Assembly (NCBI GenBank): GCA_947626405.1
Contig: CANQSE010000014.1
Span: 1-15,905, forward strand
Length of the DNA: 15,905 nucleotides
DNA from: an uncultured Acetatifactor sp.
GTDB taxonomy: Bacteria > Bacillota > Clostridia > Lachnospirales > Lachnospiraceae
Direction: 5' to 3'
A program made the translations under genes and the position numbers. Below are positions 7,622-13,289 of this stretch, piece by piece; positions within the stretch are counted from its first letter, which is position 1, and each line of letters begins with the position of its first letter. Below the pieces are notes generated by a model, which saw only the letters and a program-made list of their open reading frames with translations, had not been told where the DNA came from and did no database searches.

Positions 7622-9448
7622 ATGTGCGGTATTGTAGGTTATATAGGAAAAGAGCAGGCGGCACCCATCATACTTGACGGTCTGGCAAGGCTTGAATACA
7701 GGGGATATGATTCGGCCGGAATGGCTGTATTTGACGGAAAGGCGATCAGGACGCAAAAATCGGCGGGCCGGTTAAAGGTGCTTGAAAATCTCACCAGAGG
7801 CGGAGAGGATATGCCGGGAAACGCGGGGATCGGCCATACGAGATGGGCCACTCACGGCGCTCCCAGCGATAATAACGCCCATCCCCATATAAACGGAAAA
7901 GGAACGATTGCGGTGGTCCACAACGGGATCATCGAAAACTATATTCCTCTTAAAAAGAAGATGGAGGAGAAGGGCTACGAGTTTTATTCGGAGACGGATA
8001 CGGAGGTATTGGCACATCTTCTGGACTATTATTACAGGGGCAATCCTCTTGAAGCCATTGCAAAGGTTCTGCACAGGGTGGAGGGATCTTATGCACTGGG
8101 AATATTATTCGCCGATTTTCCCGACGAGATTTACGCCGCGAGGAAGGACAGTCCTCTCATAGTGGGGAAAAACGAGTCGGGATGCTTTATAGCTTCCGAT
8201 GTGCCCGCGATTCTTAAATACACCAGAACGGTATATTACATGGATAATCAGGAGATCGCCGCGCTGCGCTCGGACGATCTGCGGTTTTACTCCGTGGATC
8301 AGGAGGAGCTTAAAAAGGAAGCGGTTACGATTGACTGGGATGCGGACGCGGCGGAAAAGGCCGGGTATGAGCATTTCATGTTAAAGGAAATGTATGAGCA
8401 GCCCAGGACGATATCTGACACAATTTCTCCAAGACTTCAGAATGACGAGATTGTCATTGAGGAGCTCAAAATGACGGACGAGGAGCTTCTCAATATAAAG
8501 AAGATACATATTGTGGCATGCGGTTCCGCTTATCACGCCGGAGTCACGGGAAAATACGTGCTGGAGGGTCTGGCACGGATCCCCGTGGAGGTTGATGTCG
8601 CCAGCGAGTTCAGGTACCGCGATCCCATACTGGAAGACGGGGCCATGGTAATAGTGATAAGCCAGTCCGGAGAAACTGCGGACACCCTGGCGGCCCTCAG
8701 GGAATCAAAGGCAAAGGGCTTTAAGGTTCTTGCGATCGTGAACGTGGTGGGAAGCTCCATTGCCAGGGAGGCGGACGCCTGTCTGTACACCTGGGCCGGA
8801 CCTGAGATTGCCGTTGCAACGACAAAAGCCTACAGCGCACAGCTTGCGGCCATGTACCTGCTTGCCATGAAGCTGGGAAAGGTCAGGGGAACAATAGACG
8901 CAAAGCGCTATAGGAAGCTTCTGGCCGATCTGAAATGTATTCCGGATCAGATTGAGCTGCTTTTGGGGCAGAAGGAAAAAATCCAGCACTTTGCAAACCG
9001 CTATCTGGGAGCCAGGGATATTTTCTTTATAGGCAGAGGAATCGATTATGCGATTTCCCTTGAGGGTTCCCTGAAGTTAAAGGAGATTTCCTACATTCAT
9101 TCGGAGGCGTACGCCGCGGGAGAGCTAAAGCACGGTACAATATCGCTTATAGAGGATCAGACGCTGGTGGTTGCCCTGTCAACGCAGCCTGAGCTTTTTA
9201 AAAAGACCATCAGCAATATAGTGGAGGTAAAAGCCAGAGGCGCCTTTGTCATGGCGGTGACAAACGAGGGAAATAAGGAGATTGAAAAGGCTTCGGACTA
9301 TGTTGTGTACATTCCGGAGACGGATCCGTATTTTTCAAATTCGCTTGCGATAATACCGCTCCAGCTCTTTGCATATTACATTGCCGTGGGCAGGGGGTGC
9401 GACGTTGATAAGCCCAGAAATCTGGCAAAATCGGTCACTGTCGAGTGA
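7622..9448 (+). CDS. glmS: Glutamine--fructose-6-phosphate aminotransferase (isomerizing)
   Basis: GlmS converts fructose-6-phosphate and glutamine to glucosamine-6-phosphate and glutamate, the first step towards UDP-GlcNAc. At 608 residues it is full length. Cys2 (MCGIVGYIG) becomes the N-terminal nucleophile after Met removal. GHTRWATHGAPS (71-82) and VVHNGIIENY (98-107) form the glutaminase site. Two SIS domains follow, with VACGSAYHAG (298-307) and ISQSGETADT (346-355) in the first and FIGRGIDYAISLEGSLKLKEISYIHSE-type residues in the second. The protein ends with the conserved DKPRNLAKSVTVE tail. AGGAGG lies four bases before the ATG. The gene sits 9 bases behind a glycosyltransferase, so in contrast to many Firmicute glmS genes it has no leader for a glmS ribozyme. 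It may be a pathway-dedicated copy or the only one; the window cannot tell. Confidence 0.97.
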   Translation: MCGIVGYIGKEQAAPIILDGLARLEYRGYDSAGMAVFDGKAIRTQKSAGRLKVLENLTRGGEDMPGNAGIGHTRWATHGAPSDNNAHPHINGKGTIAVVHNGIIENYIPLKKKMEEKGYEFYSETDTEVLAHLLDYYYRGNPLEAIAKVLHRVEGSYALGILFADFPDEIYAARKDSPLIVGKNESGCFIASDVPAILKYTRTVYYMDNQEIAALRSDDLRFYSVDQEELKKEAVTIDWDADAAEKAGYEHFMLKEMYEQPRTISDTISPRLQNDEIVIEELKMTDEELLNIKKIHIVACGSAYHAGVTGKYVLEGLARIPVEVDVASEFRYRDPILEDGAMVIVISQSGETADTLAALRESKAKGFKVLAIVNVVGSSIAREADACLYTWAGPEIAVATTKAYSAQLAAMYLLAMKLGKVRGTIDAKRYRKLLADLKCIPDQIELLLGQKEKIQHFANRYLGARDIFFIGRGIDYAISLEGSLKLKEISYIHSEAYAAGELKHGTISLIEDQTLVVALSTQPELFKKTISNIVEVKARGAFVMAVTNEGNKEIEKASDYVVYIPETDPYFSNSLAIIPLQLFAYYIAVGRGCDVDKPRNLAKSVTVE

Positions 9449-9454
9449 TGCGGG

Positions 9455-9503
9455 ATTTCACAGGGACTTCATAAAGACAACACATTTTTTTCACAATTCA
9501 CGG
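9455..9503 (+). promoter_or_regulatory. TTTTCACA-like octamers and candidate htrA promoter elements
   Basis: An exact TTTTCACA occurs at 9488-9495, with related copies ATTTCACA (9455-9462), ACTTCATA (9466-9473) and AATTCACG (9496-9503). The TTCA cores begin at 9457, 9468, 9490 and 9497, the first three phased by 11 and 22 bases. From memory, Bacillus subtilis htrA/htrB control regions carry reiterated TTTTCACA octamers linked to the CssRS secretion-stress system. TTCACA (9490-9495) could double as a -35 element, with TACATA at 9515-9520 (19-base spacer) as -10. Alternatively TATACT at 9505-9510 is the -10, lacking a good -35. No clear terminator separates this region from glmS. Confidence 0.45.
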
Positions 9504-9533
9504 ATATACTGATGTACATAAAAAAGGAACAGG

Positions 9534-9576
9534 TACGACTTCCTGAAGTGAATACGACTCCCCGAAGTAAGTACGA
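9534..9576 (+). repeat. 19-base tandem repeat in htrA leader
   Basis: TACGACTTCCTGAAGTGAA (9534-9552) is followed directly by TACGACTCCCCGAAGTAAG (9553-9571), 15 of 19 bases identical, and by the start of a third unit, TACGA (9572-9576). The first copy contains the dyad ACTTC-CT-GAAGT. The period is not a multiple of three, so the repeat is not conserved at protein level. This argues the stretch is untranslated leader and supports the downstream htrA start at 9605. It may be an operator or RNA structure. Confidence 0.6.
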
Positions 9577-9604
9577 TGCTCATTTCAGAAAAGAGGGATC
9601 ATTT

Positions 9605-11017
9605 ATGTACGAAAATGAAATTTATTCCGAAACAGGATCATCAAACGGTACATCCGGATCTGCCGCGGCAGGAGGAGAACAGAATACGTACCCCGCGTAT
9701 CATCCGGCGAGTCCGGCCTATGGCGGCGATTTTAGCCAGGACGGATCGGGACATAAGAAAAAGAAGAAAGAAAGATCGGGCAGAGGCATGGGAGTTTTCA
9801 GAAAAATTGCACTCAGCCTCACTCTTGGTCTCTGCTTTGGACTTTTTGCCGGCCTTGGTTTCTACACCATACAGTTTGGCACCAGGCAGTTTATGGGCGG
9901 TGAGGTGGCTCAGTCCGATGAGCGGTCTGAAGACAGGGGAAGCGCCGATTCAGAGGAAAAAAGCGATCCTGTAAACACGATACAGCCCGCGACGGCGCAG
10001 GTTTCGTCCTCTGCGGTTATAGCACAGATTGACGCGTCGGATATGGTGGAGAAGGTTATGCCCGCCATGGTATCGATTGTCAACAACTACACGGAGGTCG
10101 GATCCTATTGGGGACGGCCCTATCAGGAGAACAGGGCGTCCAGCGGATCAGGTATTATCGTGGCGCAGAATGACGAGGAGCTTCTCATCGTGACAAACTA
10201 CCATGTGGTGGAAGGCACCGATCAGCTTGTTGTGACTTTTATAGATAATTCGGAAGCGGATGCCGTTATAAAGGGAACGGACACCGATATGGATCTGGCG
10301 GTTGTGGCTGTCCCCGTTAAGGACCTGTCGTCAGACACAAAGGATGCGATCGCAATTGCCGCTCTCGGAGACAGTGACGAGCTGAGACTTGGCGAGCCTG
10401 TGATTGCGATAGGAAACGCTCTTGGATACGGACAGTCGGTATCAGGAGGAATGGTCAGCGCACTTGAGAGAGAGCTGACATTTGATGACGGAAGCAAGGG
10501 GACTTTCATACAGACAGACGCGGCCATAAATCCCGGCAACTCCGGAGGAGCGCTGTTTAATCTGAAGGGAGAGGTAATAGGCATCAATTCCAGCAAGATC
10601 GGCGGAACCTATGTCGATGATATGGGCTATGCAATCCCTATTTCCGCGGCCAGCCCCATTATTGCGGAACTTATGGAGCGTGATACAAGAACCGTCAAGG
10701 TGGATGAGGAAGAAAAGGGTTACATGGGGATCCAGCTGCAGAATATTACCGAGGAGGTTTCGGTCATGTACAATATGCCGAGAGGCGTGTTTGTATACAG
10801 CGTGGAGCCCGGAACCGCCGCTGAGGCAGCAGGCATGAAAAGGGGCGATATTATCGTCAAATTTGACGGACAGAGGATAACGTCCGAAGATGATCTGCTT
10901 GATATCTTACAGTATTACAGAGCCGGAGAGACGGTGACTGTCGAGGTAAAGAGACTGGAAGACAGCGAATATCAGAATTATGAGCTGGAAATCACTCTTG
11001 GAAAGAACGAGAATTGA
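9605..11017 (+). CDS. htrA: HtrA/DegP-family membrane-anchored serine protease with PDZ domain
   Basis: A 470-residue trypsin-like protease expected to degrade misfolded proteins on the outer side of the membrane. The cytoplasmic N-terminus is Gly/Ser/Tyr-rich and ends in a lysine cluster (HKKKKKERS, about 50-58). A single membrane helix follows at about 67-91, then an acidic Ser/Glu linker. The catalytic triad is complete: His in TNYHVVEG (residue 200), Asp in DTDMDLAVV (230) and Ser in NPGNSGGAL (313). A PDZ domain starts near GYMGIQLQNI and runs to the C-terminus. The ATG at 9605 is chosen over an in-frame ATG at 9512: AGAGGG lies seven bases upstream of it, and the extra 31 codons would cover the 19-base repeat and lie at or upstream of the likely transcription start. 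A strong terminator follows. Confidence 0.94.
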   Translation: MYENEIYSETGSSNGTSGSAAAGGEQNTYPAYHPASPAYGGDFSQDGSGHKKKKKERSGRGMGVFRKIALSLTLGLCFGLFAGLGFYTIQFGTRQFMGGEVAQSDERSEDRGSADSEEKSDPVNTIQPATAQVSSSAVIAQIDASDMVEKVMPAMVSIVNNYTEVGSYWGRPYQENRASSGSGIIVAQNDEELLIVTNYHVVEGTDQLVVTFIDNSEADAVIKGTDTDMDLAVVAVPVKDLSSDTKDAIAIAALGDSDELRLGEPVIAIGNALGYGQSVSGGMVSALERELTFDDGSKGTFIQTDAAINPGNSGGALFNLKGEVIGINSSKIGGTYVDDMGYAIPISAASPIIAELMERDTRTVKVDEEEKGYMGIQLQNITEEVSVMYNMPRGVFVYSVEPGTAAEAAGMKRGDIIVKFDGQRITSEDDLLDILQYYRAGETVTVEVKRLEDSEYQNYELEITLGKNEN

Positions 11018-11044
11018 GGACCCGGGCAGGATATTGTGCAGACT

Positions 11045-11093
11045 GGGCTGTCGCTTCAACGGATTTTCATTCGTTAAAGCGGCAGCCCTTTTT
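11045..11093 (+). terminator. Intrinsic terminator after htrA
   Basis: GGGCTGTCGCTTCAACG (11045-11061) pairs with CGTTAAAGCGGCAGCCC (11072-11088) over 17 positions with one mismatch and one G-U wobble, leaving a 10-base loop, and is followed by TTTTT (11089-11093). It lies 28 bases after the htrA stop, so htrA is probably monocistronic. Confidence 0.93.
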
Positions 11094-11147
11094 GTTGTTG
11101 GATTATGTTATTTTGGCAAATAAATTTACTGTTTAGAAAAAGTTCAC

Positions 11148-11187
11148 TTGTGCAGTCTGCCGTTTTAAAGTATACTCATATAAACGG
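11148..11187 (+). promoter_or_regulatory. Candidate promoter of the clpX-like gene
   Basis: TATACT (11171-11176) with TTGTGC (11148-11153) gives an exact 17-base spacer; the -10 is good and the -35 matches only in TTG. The -10 lies inside the palindrome AGTATACT and is flanked by CCGTTT (11160-11165) and AAACGG (11182-11187), a 6-base inverted repeat around the start region that could be an operator. I see no CtsR or CIRCE heat-shock site. Confidence 0.5.
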
Positions 11188-11226
11188 GTTAGATAACAGC
11201 ACGACGGGCCTGCCCCGGAGTCGGAA

Positions 11227-12819
11227 ATGGAGAGGATTATGCCGGACAGATTTGACAGCGATATCATAGATGAGACTCAGGATACGGAAGAAAAGGAAGA
11301 AAAGGGAAAAAACGAAAACGGAGGGGAGCATGGACAGTCCCACAGGGATGCCTCCAACACTCAGAGGGCGGGTAAAGGTCCCAACAGCGAGTACGAGGAC
11401 GTGTGCTTCATCTGCCGCCGTCCGGAGAGCAAGACAGGTAAAATGTTCAGACTTCCCAATAACATATGCGTCTGCAATGACTGTATGCACAAGACAATGG
11501 AGACGGTGAGCCAGTTTGATTATCAGGGGATGTTAAACAATCCCGGCCTGTGGAACGAACTGGAGCAGATGACAAAACAGGGAAGCTTTCCGAATATAAG
11601 CTTTGTGAACCTGGCGGATCTGCGAGGGGACGGCGGCATACCAAACAAGCAGAAGCTCAAAAAGAAAAAGCAGGGAGAGAAGCCTGACCCGATACTGGAC
11701 ATAAAGAATATTCCCGCGCCGCACAAGATCAAGGCGAGCCTTGATGAGTATGTGGTGGGACAGGAGCATGCAAAAAAGGTGATATCCGTGGCGGTGTACA
11801 ACCATTATAAGAGAGTGGCCACGGGCACCATGGACGATATCGAGATCGAAAAGTCAAATATGCTTATGGTGGGGCCTACAGGGTGCGGAAAGACATATCT
11901 TGTAAAAACGCTTGCCAGGCTTCTTGACGTTCCTCTTGCGATTGCCGACGCCACCTCGCTTACGGAGGCTGGATATATAGGAGACGATATCGAATCGGTT
12001 GTGTCAAAGCTTCTTGCGGCGGCCGACAACGATGTGGAGAAGGCCGAGCGTGGAATCATTTTCATAGACGAGATTGACAAGATAGCAAAGAAGAAAAATA
12101 CCAATACCCGTGATGTCAGCGGGGAGAGCGTTCAGCAGGGCATGCTGAAGCTTCTGGAGGGGGCTGAGGTCGAAGTGCCTGTCGGTGCAAACAGCAAGAA
12201 CGCCATGGTCCCGCTTGCAACCGTAAACACCCGCAATATTCTTTTTATATGCGGAGGCGCATTTCCGGAGCTTGAGGATATCATTAAGGAGCGCCTGACG
12301 AAATCGGCATCAATAGGATTTAACTCCGAGCTTAGAAATAAGTATGATAAAGACAGAAACATACTCACAAAGGTGACTGTTGAGGACATCAGGAAATTTG
12401 GTATGATTCCCGAATTTATCGGTCGTCTTCCAGTGATTTTTGCCCTTGAAGGGCTTAACAAGGAGATGATGGTAAAGATTTTAAAGGAACCGAAAAATGC
12501 AATTTTGAAGCAGTACCAGAAGCTGCTTGAGCTTGACGAGGTGAAGCTGGAGTTTACGGACGGCGCTCTGGAGGCAATCGCGGAAAAGGCAATGGAGCGT
12601 GATACGGGTGCGAGGGCGCTTCGCTCCATAATCGAAGAATTTATGCTCGATATAATGTATGAGATCCCCAAGGACGACAATATAGGCAGGGTCACAATAA
12701 CAAGGGAATATATTGAGGGAACGGGAGGCCCTGTAATTGATATCCGCAGCAACCTTTTGACCGGAAGGGCGGAGGACATACCGGAAATTAGGGCCGAGTC
12801 ATTGCGGGGCGCGCACTGA
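11227..12819 (+). CDS. ClpX-like AAA+ unfoldase with extended N-terminus
   Basis: ClpX forms an ATP-driven hexamer that unfolds proteins and feeds ClpP. This copy has 530 residues, about 100 more than usual. A charged N-terminus (about 8-56) precedes a ClpX-type zinc finger, C60-x2-C63-x19-C83-x2-C86. Walker A GPTGCGKT is at 216-223, pore loop GYIG at 249-252, Walker B IIFIDE at 277-282, the ClpP-docking IGF at 363-365 and sensor-2 GAR at 461-463. FGMIPEFIGRLPV is intact, so it is probably an active ClpP partner. In the position aligned to the RKH substrate loop it has SKN (323-325). No clpP or tig is adjacent, suggesting a paralogue of the housekeeping clpX. Two starts are equally good: ATG 11227 and ATG 11239 each have GGAG six bases upstream. 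Proximity to htrA suggests a quality-control role. Confidence 0.88.
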   Translation: MERIMPDRFDSDIIDETQDTEEKEEKGKNENGGEHGQSHRDASNTQRAGKGPNSEYEDVCFICRRPESKTGKMFRLPNNICVCNDCMHKTMETVSQFDYQGMLNNPGLWNELEQMTKQGSFPNISFVNLADLRGDGGIPNKQKLKKKKQGEKPDPILDIKNIPAPHKIKASLDEYVVGQEHAKKVISVAVYNHYKRVATGTMDDIEIEKSNMLMVGPTGCGKTYLVKTLARLLDVPLAIADATSLTEAGYIGDDIESVVSKLLAAADNDVEKAERGIIFIDEIDKIAKKKNTNTRDVSGESVQQGMLKLLEGAEVEVPVGANSKNAMVPLATVNTRNILFICGGAFPELEDIIKERLTKSASIGFNSELRNKYDKDRNILTKVTVEDIRKFGMIPEFIGRLPVIFALEGLNKEMMVKILKEPKNAILKQYQKLLELDEVKLEFTDGALEAIAEKAMERDTGARALRSIIEEFMLDIMYEIPKDDNIGRVTITREYIEGTGGPVIDIRSNLLTGRAEDIPEIRAESLRGAH

Positions 12820-12840
12820 AAGGCGCGGTACATACATGCA

Positions 12841-12897
12841 AAAAAAAGAGACAGACGTAAAAACTGCCACATGCAGACTGACGTCTGTTTCTTTTTT
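12841..12897 (+). terminator. Terminator after the clpX-like gene (possibly bidirectional)
   Basis: AAAAAAAGAGACAGACGT (12841-12858) pairs with ACGTCTGTTTCTTTTTT (12881-12897) with one wobble. A smaller CTGC/GCAG stem lies within the loop, and the arm ends in a T-run. The A-tract on the left arm means it could also stop transcription arriving from the right. Confidence 0.88.
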
Positions 12898-12908
12898 GTT
12901 TTTTTCTG

Positions 12909-12936
12909 TTGACATTCTCTGAATGTATGGTATTAT
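12909..12936 (+). promoter_or_regulatory. Strong sigma-A promoter of the metal operon
   Basis: TTGACA (12909-12914, perfect) and TATTAT (12931-12936) are separated by 16 bases, and the -10 is preceded by TGG, giving an extended TGN -10. Transcription would start near 12943, inside the adjacent inverted repeat. This is the best promoter in the window. Confidence 0.88.
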
Positions 12937-12940
12937 ATAC

Positions 12941-12960
12941 ATATGAACAATGGTTCATAT
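12941..12960. promoter_or_regulatory. ArsR/SmtB-type operator (8-4-8 inverted repeat)
   Basis: ATATGAACAATGGTTCATAT is a perfect inverted repeat of 8-base arms around AATG. It extends imperfectly to a 12-2-12 arrangement (12937-12948 and 12951-12962). The TGAAC...GTTCA core is that of SmtB/CzrA/CadC-type metal-sensing repressors. It covers the predicted transcription start, so binding should repress and metal should relieve it. No regulator gene of this family is visible in the window. Confidence 0.8.
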
Positions 12961-12970
12961 ATTTAAATGA

Positions 12971-12992
12971 TTTCGCACCTACGGCTGCGAAG
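12971..12992 (+). other. Small stem-loop in metal-operon leader
   Basis: TTCGCA (12972-12977) and TGCGAA (12986-12991) form a 6-bp stem with an 8-base loop in the 5' leader. It lacks a T-run, so it is not a terminator. It may stabilise the mRNA or be incidental. Confidence 0.35.
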
Positions 12993-13028
12993 GACGAAAA
13001 TTTGTCATGAGGGAAAGGTGGAGATGAA

Positions 13029-13250
13029 ATGAAAAAGACTTATAAGATTGAGGTTGACTGCGCAAACTGTGCATTGAAAATGGAGGAGACAGCGCGGAAG
13101 GTAGAGGGTGTAAAGGATGCCGTGGTAAATTTTATGACCCAGAAAATGAAGGTCGAGTTTTGCGACTGCGCCGACGAGGGCAGTGTGATGGAAGCTGTCA
13201 GGAAAGCCTGCAAAAAGGTTGAGAGCGACTGCGAAATTTATCTGAGCTGA
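13029..13250 (+). CDS. Free-standing heavy-metal-associated (HMA) domain protein
   Basis: A 73-residue cytoplasmic protein made only of one HMA (ferredoxin-like metal-binding) domain. The metal motif DCANCALKMEE (residues 9-19) carries the two cysteines of the C-x2-C site. VEGVKDAVVNF and KMKVEF are the second-helix and strand signatures of the fold, and further cysteines occur in the CDCAD region. In most CadA/ZntA pumps this domain is fused to the N-terminus of the ATPase; here it is a separate gene immediately upstream. It probably delivers or senses the metal for that pump. GGAG lies five bases before the ATG at 13029; an overlapping ATG at 13024 is out of frame. It is the first gene after the ArsR-type operator, so it should be metal-induced. 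Zn, Cd or Pb is likelier than Cu given the pump's signature. Confidence 0.9.
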   Translation: MKKTYKIEVDCANCALKMEETARKVEGVKDAVVNFMTQKMKVEFCDCADEGSVMEAVRKACKKVESDCEIYLS

Positions 13251-13289
13251 GGGGTAAAAGCCATGACTAAGAAGCAGAAGTAGGTACTG

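Noticed and set aside
9512..9604. Upstream in-frame ATG of htrA adding 31 residues
   Set aside because: It lies at or upstream of the likely transcription start, has a poor binding site, and the added stretch spans a non-triplet tandem repeat; ATG 9605 has AGAGGG at good spacing.
12820..12840. GC-rich GCGC repeats just after the clpX-like stop as a separate hairpin
   Set aside because: Pairing is short and the clear terminator follows immediately; no independent role can be supported.
13007..13027. Six-codon leader peptide (MRERWR) ending one base before the HMA gene
   Set aside because: Its binding site is weak and too far upstream, and such a short frame arises easily by chance; the purine-rich run is explained by the HMA ribosome binding site.
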